Assembly: GCA_026874595.1 (NCBI GenBank)
Contig: CM049306.1
Coordinates: forward strand, 31,637,019-31,701,018
From: Sipunculus nudus
Lineage: Eukaryota; Annelida; Sipuncula; Golfingiida; Sipunculidae
DNA: 64,000 nucleotides
Reading direction: 5' to 3'
Shown: positions 52,985 through 64,000 of the stretch, piece after piece
How positions within the stretch are numbered: position 1 is the first letter of the stretch
Layout of the letters: every line of letters begins with the position of its first letter
Position numbers and translations under genes: made by a program
Notes under the pieces: model-generated
Database searches by the model: none
Seen by the model: the letters and a program-made list of their open reading frames with translations, nothing else
What the model was told of the DNA's origin: nothing

Positions 52985-54760
52985 AACAGGCCAAGACTGT
53001 GTCTGTATTTATATATCTCAAAAATAGAGAAAAAATGCGTAAACTTTAAAAATAAATACAGGTGGCTCCACCAGTCTGCAGAAACTAATAAAAACACTTA
53101 ATGGTCAATATCCATGCAAAGAATCATGGTGATCTCTGCATAAGTTGTTCAGATACTTCAGCTTTTGCATCAAATTTTCCATTATTCTGAGGGATACTTC
53201 GGAGTCCTATAGCTTGAAGGATATGGGTAACAGAGACCTAATTTCAGGTTTCCACAGAAACTTTTCATGGGCCTCCTTGCATGACAAGAATGAAGATTCT
53301 AGGTCCAGTTGTTACAATTTCTATCATGTTAACAGATGACAACATCCTTAAAGGTCTCAAAAATAGAGAAAAAAATTTCGAAAAAATTCAATAAAATATA
53401 GGTGGCACCACAAGTCTGCAGAAACTGATGAAACACTCCATGATCAATATCCATGCAAACAATTATGGTGATCTCTGCATTCAGATACTTCAGCTTTTGT
53501 ATGTAATTTTACATTATTCTGAGCTGTACTTTGGAGTGCCATAGCTCAAAGGATATGGGTAACAGAGACCTAATTTCAGGTTTCCATGGAGACATTTCAT
53601 GGGTCTCCCTGTGTGTAAAGAATGAAGATTCTAGGTCCAGTCGTTACAATTTGTACCCTGTTGACAGATAACTACACCCTTAAAGGTCTCAAAAATAGAA
53701 AAAAAAATTGTAAAAATTTGAAAAAATACAGGTGGTGCCACTAGTCTGCAGGAACTGATGGAACACCTCTTGATCAATAAGTATGTAAAAAATCATGACC
53801 ATCACTGTTGTATTTAATGAGATATTGTAGTTTTTGTATGAAATTTTTTACTATCCTGGGGGTACTTTGGGGCCCCAGAGCTCAAAGGATATGGGTAACA
53901 GAGACCTAATTTCTGATTTCCATAGAGACTTTTCCTAGGTCTCTCACTGTGTCAAGAATAAAGATTCTAGGTCCAGTCTTTACGATTTGTGCCCTGTTAA
54001 CAGATTTTCACATTTTTAAAGGTCTCAAAAATAGAGAAAACAATTCGAAAAAAATTGAAAAATACAGGTGGCGCCATCAATCTGCAGAAACTGATGAAAC
54101 AACTCATGATCAATATGTATGCCAAAAATCATGACCATCAGTGATGTATTTAATGAGATATTGAAGTTTTTGTATAAAATTTTTGACTATTTTGGGGGGT
54201 ACTTTGGGGCCCCATAGCTCAAAGGATATGGGTAACAGAGACCTAATTTCTGGTTTCCATAGAGACTTTTCATAGGTCTCTTACTGTGTCAAGAATGAAG
54301 ATTCTAGGTTCAGCGGTTACGATTTGTGTCCTGTTATCAGATGTTCACATTTTGAAAGGTCTCAAAAATAGAGAAAAAATTCGTAAAAAATCGAAAAATT
54401 CATGTGGCGCCACCAGTCTGCAGGAACTGATGGGACATCTCATGATCAATATGTATGCCAAAAATCATGACCATCAGTGATGTAGTTAATGAGATATTGA
54501 AGTTTTTGTATGAATATTTTTACTATTCTGGGGGGTACTTTGGGGCCCCATAGCTCAAAGGATATGAATAACAGAGACCTAATTTCTGGTTTCCAAGAAG
54601 ATTTTTCATCGACCTCTTAGAATGTTAAGTAACAAGATTCTAGGTCCAGCGGTTACGATTTGTGCCTGGTTAACGGACAGACGGACAGACAGACGGACAG
54701 ACGGACGACGGACAAAGAGTGATCGCTATAGCTCAGCATGACTGAAAGTCAGCTGAGCTA
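52985..54760 (+). repeat. Composite repeat element R3, ~335-bp tandem units with terminal hairpin
   Basis: GTGG..CCAC followed by AGTCTGCAG-AACTGATG recurs near 53062, 53402, 53732, 54068 and 54403 (periods 330-340). Units share GGATATGGGTAACAGAGACC, GATTCTAGGTCCAG and GGTCTCAAAAATAGAGAAAA. The array closes with a GACGGACAGACGGAC run near 54676-54715 and a hairpin at 54730-54759 (AGCTCAG/TGACT pairing with AGTCA/CTGAGCT). Confidence 0.85.
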
Positions 54761-54775
54761 AAAAATTATGCCCAG

Positions 54776-54827
54776 TGGTTCCGGAGGAGTTCTCCGGAAC
54801 CCTATTAGGCGGCGGCGGCGGCGGCGC
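54776..54827. repeat. 10-bp perfect hairpin followed by (GGC)n
   Basis: GGTTCCGGAG, loop GAGTT, CTCCGGAACC at 54777-54801, then a run of GGC triplets to about 54826. Lies 17 bp after the terminal hairpin of R3. Confidence 0.75.
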
Positions 54828-55090
54828 ACAAATGAAAACATAGTATACGATGACAGGAGGCGAGCGCTTCCGCCCTCTCACGTAGTCCCAAACCGAAATG
54901 AAAAAGAAATTGAAAAATGGAAGCTGTTATCTTTTTATTTTTCCTTTTTATTTATATTTAAAAAAAGCATCTTGCTTGCATCTTTTTTGATTGTCTCTTA
55001 CTGAATTTGGAACTAGATACGGTCGTGATGTCAGTGGATCTTGTAAAGTGAGAGTTATATCACATTTTATAATGGTAGTTCTCTTATGGA

Positions 55091-55146
<56 letters not shown>
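55091..55146. repeat. (TA)n microsatellite
   Basis: About 56 bp of TA in intron 5 of amidase C. Confidence 0.95.
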
Positions 55147-55148
<2 letters not shown>

Positions 55149-56287
55149 CAAAAATACATATTAAAATATTCTGGAATCGTCAGTATCCTGTCGTGTATCT
55201 CTTTATGAACAAAACTTGGAAGATCAGTTATTTTTGCTCTGCCTCTGATTTGAATCCTCAGGATTAATAGCTTCACTGTCCCCACTTCTGATTGAATTCA
55301 TTCACTACATTTAACGGCCATTTTAAGTGCAGCTTGTTATTATCAGTATGACGAAGGATAAGCATATTATGTTACGTGATCTTTTTGTTGCCTCCACAAA
55401 CAGGGGTATACATTCATCGCCCTTCCTGTTATGTGCGAGTGTTCGCAAATGGACAAATGTACAATCATTTATGCACGAATGAAAGTGGGACCATAAATGC
55501 GACAAGATTTAATCGTTTTCCTCAAGCTTCAAGAATTGATATATGTTATTCTGCATTATTATATGGTTCTAGTCTCTACTGCCTAGGTATCATACTAGTT
55601 CCAGTATGTGAATGATCACAGTCAGAGAAATGTTTGAATGTCTAAATGTTTGAAAAGCTGACAGTACCGAAAACATGTAAACTTTCGTGATGGTTTGGTT
55701 TAGAATGCAAATCAATGTCTCGTAAAATTTGTAACTGGTGTTAAGTAAGTTCCTCATTATTGAATTTTTCGCTAATTGGAATGATAATTTTCAGGTGATA
55801 GCTGGCTACGATGGACTGGATGGCAGGCAAAACCCACACATTAAAAGTCAACAGTACTCTAAAGCGGTAATATATTAAGTTATGCATACGAAATATAATG
55901 ATTCGTTCTATGAGATCTTCGACTAAACAGCGAAACACGATTAGAGACGATATGGTCAATGATTTGTAATTAGCTCCTGTTTCAGCTACCTAATGTGTCT
56001 TAAGCCGTAACGTTTAAGGGAACTAACAATTATACAATCTATAACACCGTTGTCTAACGTATTGAAGTTAAAAAATAAGGCCCTAGGTATTCGTATCAGG
56101 TCTAGGATCATTGGTGTTCTCTGGGTCCTCAGGTGTCTAGAGAAAACATGACCCTACCATCTGCCTCATGGAATGTGCAATGTATTATTTATAACAACTA
56201 TTGTATGATCCATGAAAAATAAAGTTAAAAAAATTTACGGGAATAAATGTCAGGAGTAATCTTTATTAATGTAAGGAGTTTTTTAAG

Positions 56288-56419
56288 GTGTCCAGTGTTC
56301 TGACAGGGATGAAGATAGGCCTCCTTACTGAGGGGTTTGAAGATGCTGAGCCAGATGTGGAATCAATGGTACGAGTAGTGCAACAGTGCAAGAAGTGTCT
56401 GTTCCCATGCATAAAGATG
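56288..56419 (+). pseudogene. Amidase C exon 7 with 25-bp deletion
   Basis: Starts GTG TCC AGT, encodes [20 protein letters not shown] and continues to MVR, then loses 25 nt relative to 3425-3581. The frame shifts so that the conserved VSVPMHKD block is read as [14 protein letters not shown]. Confidence 0.85.
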
Positions 56420-57399
56420 GTCAGTGTAAGAAGTATATTGCCTCCCGTTTGCTGACACAAAGTTACTCTGATATGATTCGTTGAGTTTAATTTGCGTCAC
56501 CCATTGCATTTTTTACAGATATTTAAAAGTATTTTGAATAATAGGTAACGTACGCTCCCCTGGCAGCGGAAATCTTGCGCTTCTAAAGAAGCAACTGATT
56601 TTCACGCTGCCAGCTTTGACCGTTTATGATATATTTAGACACCAGATGGCGGTTCGTTGTCCGCTGAAAAATACGTGCGTATGATGTGACAAGCAGCCAA
56701 CCAGATGCCAATAAACAAACACTCGACAGGCATCCTGGCTCCGCCCATAGCTGCGCTTCAAACGCCGCTTTATGAGTTTACGGTCGAATTTTAATTGCTC
56801 CCTCTGCATTATGGCATCATCGACCGATTCGATTATGACATTATGACTGTGTTAGCGTAGCCATGGATCTGTTGTCTGCAGAACTGAAACCAGCCAGCGA
56901 GGTGTGCAAGTATACCCTTTGTTGTCACGTTTCGTTTGAATTACAGCTCACCGGCCGGGCATCCTATGTGCTCAAGGCCCTAAGCAAACCACGTCAGGGG
57001 CAATTCTCTCTGAGCCTGTGGCCTGTTACCGGGGCGATGAGCTGTCAATCAAAACGAAATGATTATGATTGGCCCCGTGTATTCCTCGCTTGGCAGTGTC
57101 TTCCAGCACAAAGTCTCACCTGATTGGACAAAAATACAGTGCTCCCCTCTGGTGTAGCAATTCAGGATACGAGGTCATAACAAACAGCGCTTGGGATATA
57201 GGTACTAGGCCTATAGTTAAAGCGCTGTGTAAAGAGCGTATAGGTAACGGGAAAAAAACATGTGGCCCATGGGCCATGACGCTCAGCTAATTTTGTTCTG
57301 GCGCTCATTTCTTTTATAAATGTTATCTATTGTCTGTGAGAATATCCTATGGCTAATGTTACTATGTTCATAAATGGACAGAAAATAAAAGCTTCAGGA

Positions 57400-59690
57400 T
57401 ATTTAAGAGACCTGCCCAGGACCCCCCCCCCCCCCCCGGGTTTCCCAATAGAGGGTTTCAAGGAAAATTGATACAATTTGTACTCTGTCTGTCTAGGTGA
57501 TAAAAATCATGATTCTTGTCCAATTTCAGGTTTCCAAGGAAAATTGCCAAGGACTTCACTGAATGTCATGTTAGAAGTGTCTAGGGCTAATGGATACAAT
57601 TTGTGCCCTGTCTGACTGCTCAAAATCATGCTTCTGGTCAGTAGCCTGCAGAATATAGGTTACCATGACCTAATTTAATAGAGATTTGCTCATGACCTTG
57701 GCGTAATGCATACAATTTGTACCCATCTGACGTTAAAGGTACTCAAATCATGTTTTGGCCTGTCACGTGCAGGTTTCGAGTGGGATTTGTGAAGATCTCC
57801 CTTGATGTTGTATTTAGGGCTTAAGGATACAATGTGTGCTCTATCTACCTGTAATTGACATGTATTGTAAACATTAAGTTACCTATTTCAAAGAAGTCAT
57901 GCCAAAGACTTCCCTAGACTTTTCAACAAAAGGTTAAAAATAGATACAATTTTCTCTTGTTTGTCTGGTGCTCAAACTCATGTTTTAATTTTTCTCATTC
58001 TCATAGCGCACAGAATATAGCCTGTGCACCATGCGTAATTTCTGGATTCCAAAGAGATTTACCTATAACCTCCCTGGATGTTACTTTAGAAGATCCTAGG
58101 CCCAATGCATACAATTTGAGCCCATCTGACATTCAGGGTCCTCATATGACACCTTTTTCTCTGCAGGTTGCCAAATATAGGTCACAATGACCTAATTTCA
58201 TGTTTCCAAGGAAACTTGCCTGGAACCTCCCTGAATATTATGTTGGAATATTCTAGGTTTAATGGATACATTTTTTGCAAATCTGTCTGGGTGCTCAAAA
58301 TTATTTTTTTCTGCCAAAGTTGCAAAATATAGGTTACCATGACCAAATTTCAGGTTTCCAAAAAGATGTGCCTAGAAATTCCCTGGCTTTTGTGTTATTG
58401 TGGACTTACCAGACACGATTTGTGCCTTTATCTGACATTCATTGTGCTCATATGACATCTTTTTCCTATAGGTTGCAGAATATGGGTCACCATGATCTAT
58501 TTCATGTTTCCAAAAATATTTACCTCGGACCAACCTGGAAGTCATAATAGAAGATTCTAGGTCTAATGGATACAAATTGTGCCTCCTTTGACTGTTAAGG
58601 TGCTCTCAACCATTTTCGGCCTATAGGTCACAGAATATAGGTCACCATGACCTACTTTCAGGTTTCCGAGGACATTCGCCAAGGATTTCCATGAATTTTA
58701 TGTTAGAAGCTTTTAGGCCTAATGGATACAGTTTGTGCCACATCTGACTGCCCGGGTGCTCAAAACTTTGTTGCTGCCTAAGTTGCAAAATATAGGTTAC
58801 CACGGCCTAATTTCAGGTTCCCAAAGAGATATGCGTAGATTCTCCCTTGTTTTTGTGTAAGAAGACTTGGACTTAACAGACACGATTTGTGCCTATCTGA
58901 CATTCATGGGCTCATATGACACCATTTGCTATAGGTCACAGAATACAGGTCATCATGAACTTCTTACATGTTTCCAAAGACATTTGCCTAAGACCAACCT
59001 GGATTTTTATGATAGAAGATCATAAGCCTTATGGATACAATTTGTGCCCATCTGACGTTCAGGGTGCTCCTAATCGTGTTTTTGTCCTAAGATAACAAAA
59101 TATAGGTCACCCTGACCTAAAGTCAGGTTTCCAAGATGAGTTGCTTAGAAACTCCCAGGATATTGTGTAAGGAGATTCTAAGCCAAACAGATACTACTTG
59201 TCACCAACTGACATTCAAGTGCTCATATTACATCTTTTCCCTAAAGGATATTGTGTTAGAAGATTCTAGGCCTAACAGATACAATTTGTCCCCATCCATC
59301 TTTCAGGGTGCTCAAATGAAATCTTTTCCCTATAGGTCACAGTGACTTTATTTCAGGTTTCCAAGGACCGCTCTAAATGTCAAGTAAGAGGATTCAAGTC
59401 CTAATAAATACTATATGTTTCCCGTCTGACTGTCTGGCCTCTGGGTCCTCAAAATCAGGTTTTCGGCGCGTATGTCACAAAATATAGGTCACCATGACCT
59501 AATTTCACGTTTCGAAGGAGATTTCCCTATGACATCCCTGGATTTACAGTTAGAAGTTTCTATAGGTCTAATGATTACGATTTGTGCCCTGTCAACGGTC
59601 GGGCGGCCAGACGGCCGGACAAGCGGACGGCACGCCAGACAAATGGTGATCGCTAGAGCTCAGATGACTTACAGTCAGCTGAGCTAACTA
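57400..59690 (+). repeat. Composite repeat element R4, ~150-bp tandem units with the same terminal hairpin
   Basis: The phrase AGGTCACCATGACCTAATTT then CAGGTTTCC recurs in varied form near 57533, 57663, 58186, 58333, 58483, 58636, 58796, 58951, 59105, 59336 and 59486. 'GATTCTAGG' and 'ATGGATACAATTTGTGCC' recur with it. It ends in a GACGG-rich run near 59600-59640 and a hairpin at 59657-59685 with the same two stems as R3 but a different loop. Lies in intron 7 of amidase C. Confidence 0.82.
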
Positions 59691-61029
59691 GGGCCCGCTT
59701 AGTCAACCACTTATCCGTCATTCCTTCCGTCTGTGCGTCTGCATCTAAAGAAGCATTCAAGCAATTACTGTGGGAATTTTACTTACAGCGGATGTGCGCT
59801 ATTGAATTTCAGACCAATAGGTAGTTTAATATGGCTACAAGGAAAATATTATTTTTAAATCCTCTTGCGTGCTTTTTCCCAGTAAACGTTTGAGACATTG
59901 ACATAATAGTTTCAAAGGCTGGTCCGTTTGAGATTGTGATAAATTCTAGACCACTCTAACACCCAATATGGCCATATGATTGCAATTATGAGGAACTTGG
60001 TAGCACAAGGCCCAACCAAGGACACTAAGGGTCCAGTCATTTTTAGTGGGAAATATACGAATCGCAATATTGGCCGATACGTTAAGTGAATGCACATGTG
60101 GTCCCACCTCTGAATTCTAACATAAAACTAATGCCTCATACTGTATGAAGTATTTTTACATGAACGTATGGAAGAAATATAGTTTTTAGACACTATTATA
60201 AAGATCAGCTTATGTTCTAACAGCTCGGTTGTTTTATTCAGCTCAACGCTATATATTTCTATGCAACGTATTCCTTCGGCTTACTTATCTCGGCTAATAA
60301 TCACAGACGTAATTGTGATACCCATTCATCATTATATGAACTGTCACAATTTATTTTCTCAATATGTGATCCTTACAGAATTTCTTGACTAATAATATGT
60401 AATATGTAATGCACTTATTGTAAATTTTATTCTGCTTCTTCCAGCTTTAAATGTATTTTTGCTTGTGGAAATGTCAGGCGCCTATCAGGCCATGGTTGAC
60501 TACGCTGGTAAGTTTTCCATTGTTAACTTTGAAAATTATTCTTGCTTTGTAATGACAAGATACCACCCTTATTCGTACTCAAGTGACACGTTTGAATATT
60601 CAAGAGAGAGATCTGTCAACTAAGGCTATAATAGACCATAATGCTGACAGCAGGTTAGAAGTGTTAAATGTAACATGTTAACATATTTTTTTAATTAATC
60701 ATATAGGCGCTACCGTGGGAATGAGGGGTTTTCAGCCCACATCCTTAGTTGATGCCGTTTCAAGAGGCATCAGAACCAGACCAAATGACCCTCCTAAACC
60801 TGTGATAGGTACCTGTATGTTTGGCAGATACATGAAGGTAGCATAATCAGATATATATTTATCTCCTTTTCCTTTTTAAATATATATTAATGTTATATGT
60901 ATATTAGGAAGAACCTACATTTCTTTCCATAACATACAGCCCTTTTTGTCGTTCAGTTAAAGTCCTTATGTAAAATATGTTGTTTAAAGAGCACAATTAC
61001 CTCGCATGCCTTATTAAGTAGCCGGGTCA

Positions 61030-62147
61030 AAACGATGTATACGAAAAATAAACGTCCGCCTTCAATTGACGCGGCGTTTTGTTTAGGGGGCGGCTTCCAC
61101 AAAAATTTTTATGTTTGCCGCCATGTCTTTTCCCGTCTTTGTGATGCGTCCATGTCATATTGACCGATGGAGATTGTTGTATGAATTTCTATTTTTTGTG
61201 TGTGTTAATAAAATGTGTAATTCCTCTATTAATTCCTCTTTAGACGTACGTGCCACGTCTTGTTTTTCCTTACCTAGAAGCAAATATTCCTGATTCGTCC
61301 ATTATTACAGCCTGTCACCAATCTTAACACACGGACGCAGATATATTGTCAACAGTAATAGGGCTATCACTAACGCAAGTTTTATATATATCACCACTGT
61401 CAGTGTCACGCCAATCATGCCCGCGTTTCCAATGTCACCAAAGACCACGCTTCCGAGATAAATTGTTTAAAATATTATTTCCCTTTTGTTGCCGGTCACT
61501 ACAACAGATGGGTTGCCTACAGTCAACGTCACTTACGAGTATATCATAGTTCAAATGCGCTTGAATACACTATATATTAAGCCGATTCCGTCAAAAGTCG
61601 GTAAGAAAGTGTCATAAAAATAAATTGCGCAGTGCCATCATACGTATCTACCCACCATATTCTGATGGAACCAATGTACGTGGTGCACAATTATTAGAAG
61701 AGCCACTGCATGTTCAGATGGAAATCATGTTATCAAATGCACGTGGTGCAACAATTCAACGGGACAACCTAACGAAACGCCGCGATACCTGCGAGAGCCC
61801 TTGCAAATAAGATCCGGTGGATAACTGTAATATCCCCCGCTGTGATTCCCCGTAAATTGTGTTATATTAAGTGCGAGATTTAGCGTTTCCCATTTGACAT
61901 CTTAGGATATTTGGTGAACACAGTTCGTTTACCGGCGATGTTCTCAACTGCGTCCCGATCGATTTTAGTGATCAGCGAGTTTGTTTTTTCGGCGTGTTGT
62001 TTTTTGCTTTTGTCTGCCAAGTTTTAAAATGTATTTAAAAAACGCAGGCTTTAAATAGACGCCGGTTTTGTTTAGACGCTTGGTCAAAGCCAGGTCCGAA
62101 AAAAAATAAACGCCCTTGCGTCTAATCAAGGAAATACGGTACATATG
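61030..62147. mobile_element. ~1.1-kb dispersed element in amidase C intron 9
   Basis: The right end reads CTAATCAAGGAAATACGGTA, the inverse of the left end of 40975-41400, and the internal blocks at 61148-61290 match that copy in order. Both ends carry AAAATAAACG..C and GTTTTGTTTAG words. The matching intron of copy A (4244-4764) is about 1.1 kb shorter, as expected for an insertion. Confidence 0.55.
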
Positions 62148-62451
62148 TTCTGTATCATGTATTCTTGAATATTGCCCGCTCGTGCGTAGTCCATGCATTG
62201 TATTATCTGATGACCGATGGTTCTACAATGCAACATAACTTACAGATTGTTCAAACCTAAGAGATTGGCATTTCCGAGTTGTTGCCAAAGAGAAGTCACG
62301 TGTCACCAGTCATAATATAGGTGTGCATGCACAATAAGAGATTAGTCACTAATGATATGCATGGATAATGTGTACCAAAGATGCTACACTTCTGTGCTTC
62401 ACTTGATTTAAAACTGCGTCACCACATCAGGACTTCCTATTAATTTTCCAG

Positions 62452-62609
62452 GATAATTACAACTACCATTACTACACGAAAGGTGTGAATTTGATGCGAA
62501 CGTTGGAGAAGGCGTATGACGTTTGCTCTGGAGACATATGATGTTCTGGTGTTGCCGACGGTAAAGTTCAAGTCCGATAAACTTCCCACAAGCGATCTGC
62601 CAGCAGCCG
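62452..62609 (+). pseudogene. Amidase C exon 10 with 1-bp insertion
   Basis: Matches 4765-4921 ([23 protein letters not shown] in copy A) but reads GACGTTTGCTCTGG where A has GACGTTGCTCTGG. The extra T brings TGA into frame at 62539-62541. Confidence 0.85.
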
Positions 62610-63510
62610 GTGAGCCATCTTTATTTATCTTTCAGTGTCAAAACTAGAAATTCTTAAATTATGTTCAATTATAATTGAATTTTTCTCTTGTCGTTGTAGA
62701 GAAAATAGGGACAAGAATTCTTCTGGGGATAACCATTTGCATTAATTAATGTATTATCTATGGAGTGCCTATATATTCTCATACAAGACATATGTGATCT
62801 GTCGTGCCAATCTAAAACGTAGGCACAAGTGTGAGGAGATATCTGACTGAATACTAGAAAAGGGCATCTTAATTCCTTTTCTGAGAGGTCCTTATTATTT
62901 CGTGTTTGTTTACAGTGTACTAACAGCTCCATGTTTTTGTCGGCCAGCTTCAGATCTGGGTCCATTTTGTCTCTCTTTATATACATACTAATATTCATTC
63001 ATGTTACTTTTAAATATGGTACAATTTTGTAGCAGTGGAACTGTATAATCTTTGCAAAATAAACATCTCTTTTTACAGAATACATAGATAAAGTATCCAG
63101 GAATCTTGTTAACACCTGTGCTTTTGACCTTACTGGTCATCCAGCCCTGATTGTTAATGCAGGCTTCTCTGAAGGTCTCCCGGTCGGAATCCAGCTCGTG
63201 GCGAAGCACTGGGATGAAGCGTCATTGCGGAAGGTCGGACGGGCGATGAAGGTTACTCGTGATGTCTAGTAACCATCGACATAATTGGAGCAAAACTATA
63301 GTAGAGGTCACCTATTTACTTGGGTATTTCTACGTTGGATTAGATTTGACTTATGTGAATTATTTTTTTTATAAATGCTAGTAACATACTTAAAGCAACC
63401 TGAGAAATAAACAACTTTAGTAATTTTTCTTTAATGCATAATTGCCTTGTCGCTATCTGATATTTTTATTTTACATCGGATGGGCAACAGTTATTGACCT
63501 CTGTTTATAC

Positions 63511-63516
63511 AATAAA
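63511..63516 (+). promoter_or_regulatory. Relic polyadenylation signal of amidase C
   Basis: AATAAA about 240 bp after the TAG at 63267-63269. It sits in an AATAAATAAATCATTT context like the signal after copy A. Confidence 0.5.
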
Positions 63517-63550
63517 TAAATCATTTTGATCTATTCGTACGTTTCATGTC

Positions 63551-63880
63551 TTAGCGTTTCTTGGATGTGGGGCAGCTTCTAATGGCAATAAAACTTAGCT
63601 TTCTAGCCTTCGTTGTCTTATTAGCTGTGAATGTAGATGCCATGGCAATTTTCATGACAAAGATGTGGGGTTGACGCCATATAATCGGCTTTTCTGGGAT
63701 CCCTAGAGCCGTCCTGTACTCAGGGTTCATTTGACCAAATAACACAAACGAAAGGTGCCAGCACAAGGAGCGAAATTGAATTATTGTTACCATATCGAGC
63801 AAATTATCTTTGCAGTCGGTGGGTTGGCCCCCCTGGCTAATTATCCACAGTTCGTCTTGGGCTGCTAGGCTTGCCCCCAT
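63551..63880 (-). other. Unassigned 109-codon ORF
   Basis: An open frame on the minus strand from MGASLAAQDELWIISQGGQP to CPTSKKR, downstream of copy C. No domain is recognised. The amino-acid composition is not obviously random, so it could be an exon of a neighbouring gene or part of a repeat. Confidence 0.15.
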
Positions 63881-64000
63881 TGACTTGATGCAAAAACAAG
63901 ATGAATGTAATAAATTTCATGTTTAATTCATGGTTGTTCTAACTTATATTTATGATCAGTATTGCAAATTTATATAATTTTTTAAATATTTAAATGGGAT

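Larger units (their letters stand above)
47798..63269 (+). pseudogene. Amidase copy C, frameshifted pseudogene
   Basis: Eleven exons: 47798-47905, 48740-48870, 50239-50411, 50713-50852, 51455-51655, 55795-55866, 56288-56419, 60445-60507, 60707-60837, 62452-62609, 63079-63269, still bounded by usable splice sites. Three lesions are seen against A and B: a 4-bp TTAA-like insertion giving an in-frame TAA at 48811-48813 (exon 131 instead of 127 nt); a 25-nt deletion near 56376-56386 (132 instead of 157 nt); and one extra T at about 62522-62524 (158 instead of 157 nt) leading to TGA at 62539-62541. Elsewhere the reading frame is well kept, including VKDN, GGSTSG and GGDTGGSIR. One signature change is GGTIVGK to GCIIMGK. 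Exon conservation suggests recent death. An assembly error in all three places is possible but unlikely. Confidence 0.85.

Noticed and set aside
54768-55004. ORF with an RRRRRRR run
   Set aside because: The arginine run comes from the GGC triplet repeat; the rest is repeat-derived sequence and low-complexity tail.

Overview
This window looks like intron-rich nuclear DNA of an animal, most likely a marine bivalve mollusc. The evidence is spliced genes with GT-AG and GC-AG introns, an animal-type microsomal cytochrome P450, tRNA-derived SINE fragments, many MITE-like elements, AT-rich intergenic DNA with long TA/GA/AC microsatellites, and composite tandem repeats built on the palindrome GGTGGCGCCACC. 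The species assignment is inference. Most long ORFs are chance or antisense; the real coding content lies in short exons.

Three tandem, same-strand copies of an amidase-signature gene dominate the window. The protein resembles the bacterial aliphatic/nitrile-hydratase-linked amidases (Rhodococcus type, EC 3.5.1.4), with a Lys-cisSer-Ser triad at FAAH-like spacing. Copy A (1-5657) enters from the left edge, is intact over all ten visible exons and has a poly(A) signal. Copy B (22126-29796) has ten exons whose lengths match copy A wherever both are visible, but its terminal exon is missing from the window and a conserved Asp beside the nucleophile Ser is His. Copy C (47798-63269) keeps all eleven recognisable exons but carries a 4-bp insertion with an in-frame stop, a 25-bp deletion and a 1-bp insertion, so it is a pseudogene. 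A and C share intron and 3'UTR similarity and a GC-AG intron, so they are the closer pair; B is older or faster-evolving. The first coding exon, with the start codon, was not found for any copy.

Between copies B and C, on the minus strand, lies a complete six-exon CYP2-clan-like cytochrome P450 (38884 down to 34362, about 516 aa) with membrane anchor, WxxxR, ExxR, PERF and heme-Cys motifs. Its I-helix reads AGVATT, lacking the usual acidic residue.

The rest is repeats. 5990-22125 is intergenic, with microsatellites, a degenerate ~155-bp tandem array, a GGTGGCGCCACC-type composite element, a possible solo LTR and a ~221-bp duplicated unit carrying nuclear-receptor-like half-sites. 32060-32925 is an 18-unit, ~46-bp minisatellite. 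Four copies of a ~320-bp MITE with long terminal inverted repeats and one 599-bp element with perfect 21-bp inverted ends are dispersed through 27-45 kb. Introns 5, 7 and 9 of copy C are swollen by composite repeats absent from the matching introns of copy A, giving a built-in empty-site comparison. Two of these arrays, with different core repeats, end in the same 12-bp-stem hairpin, which suggests one mobile family with exchangeable cores.
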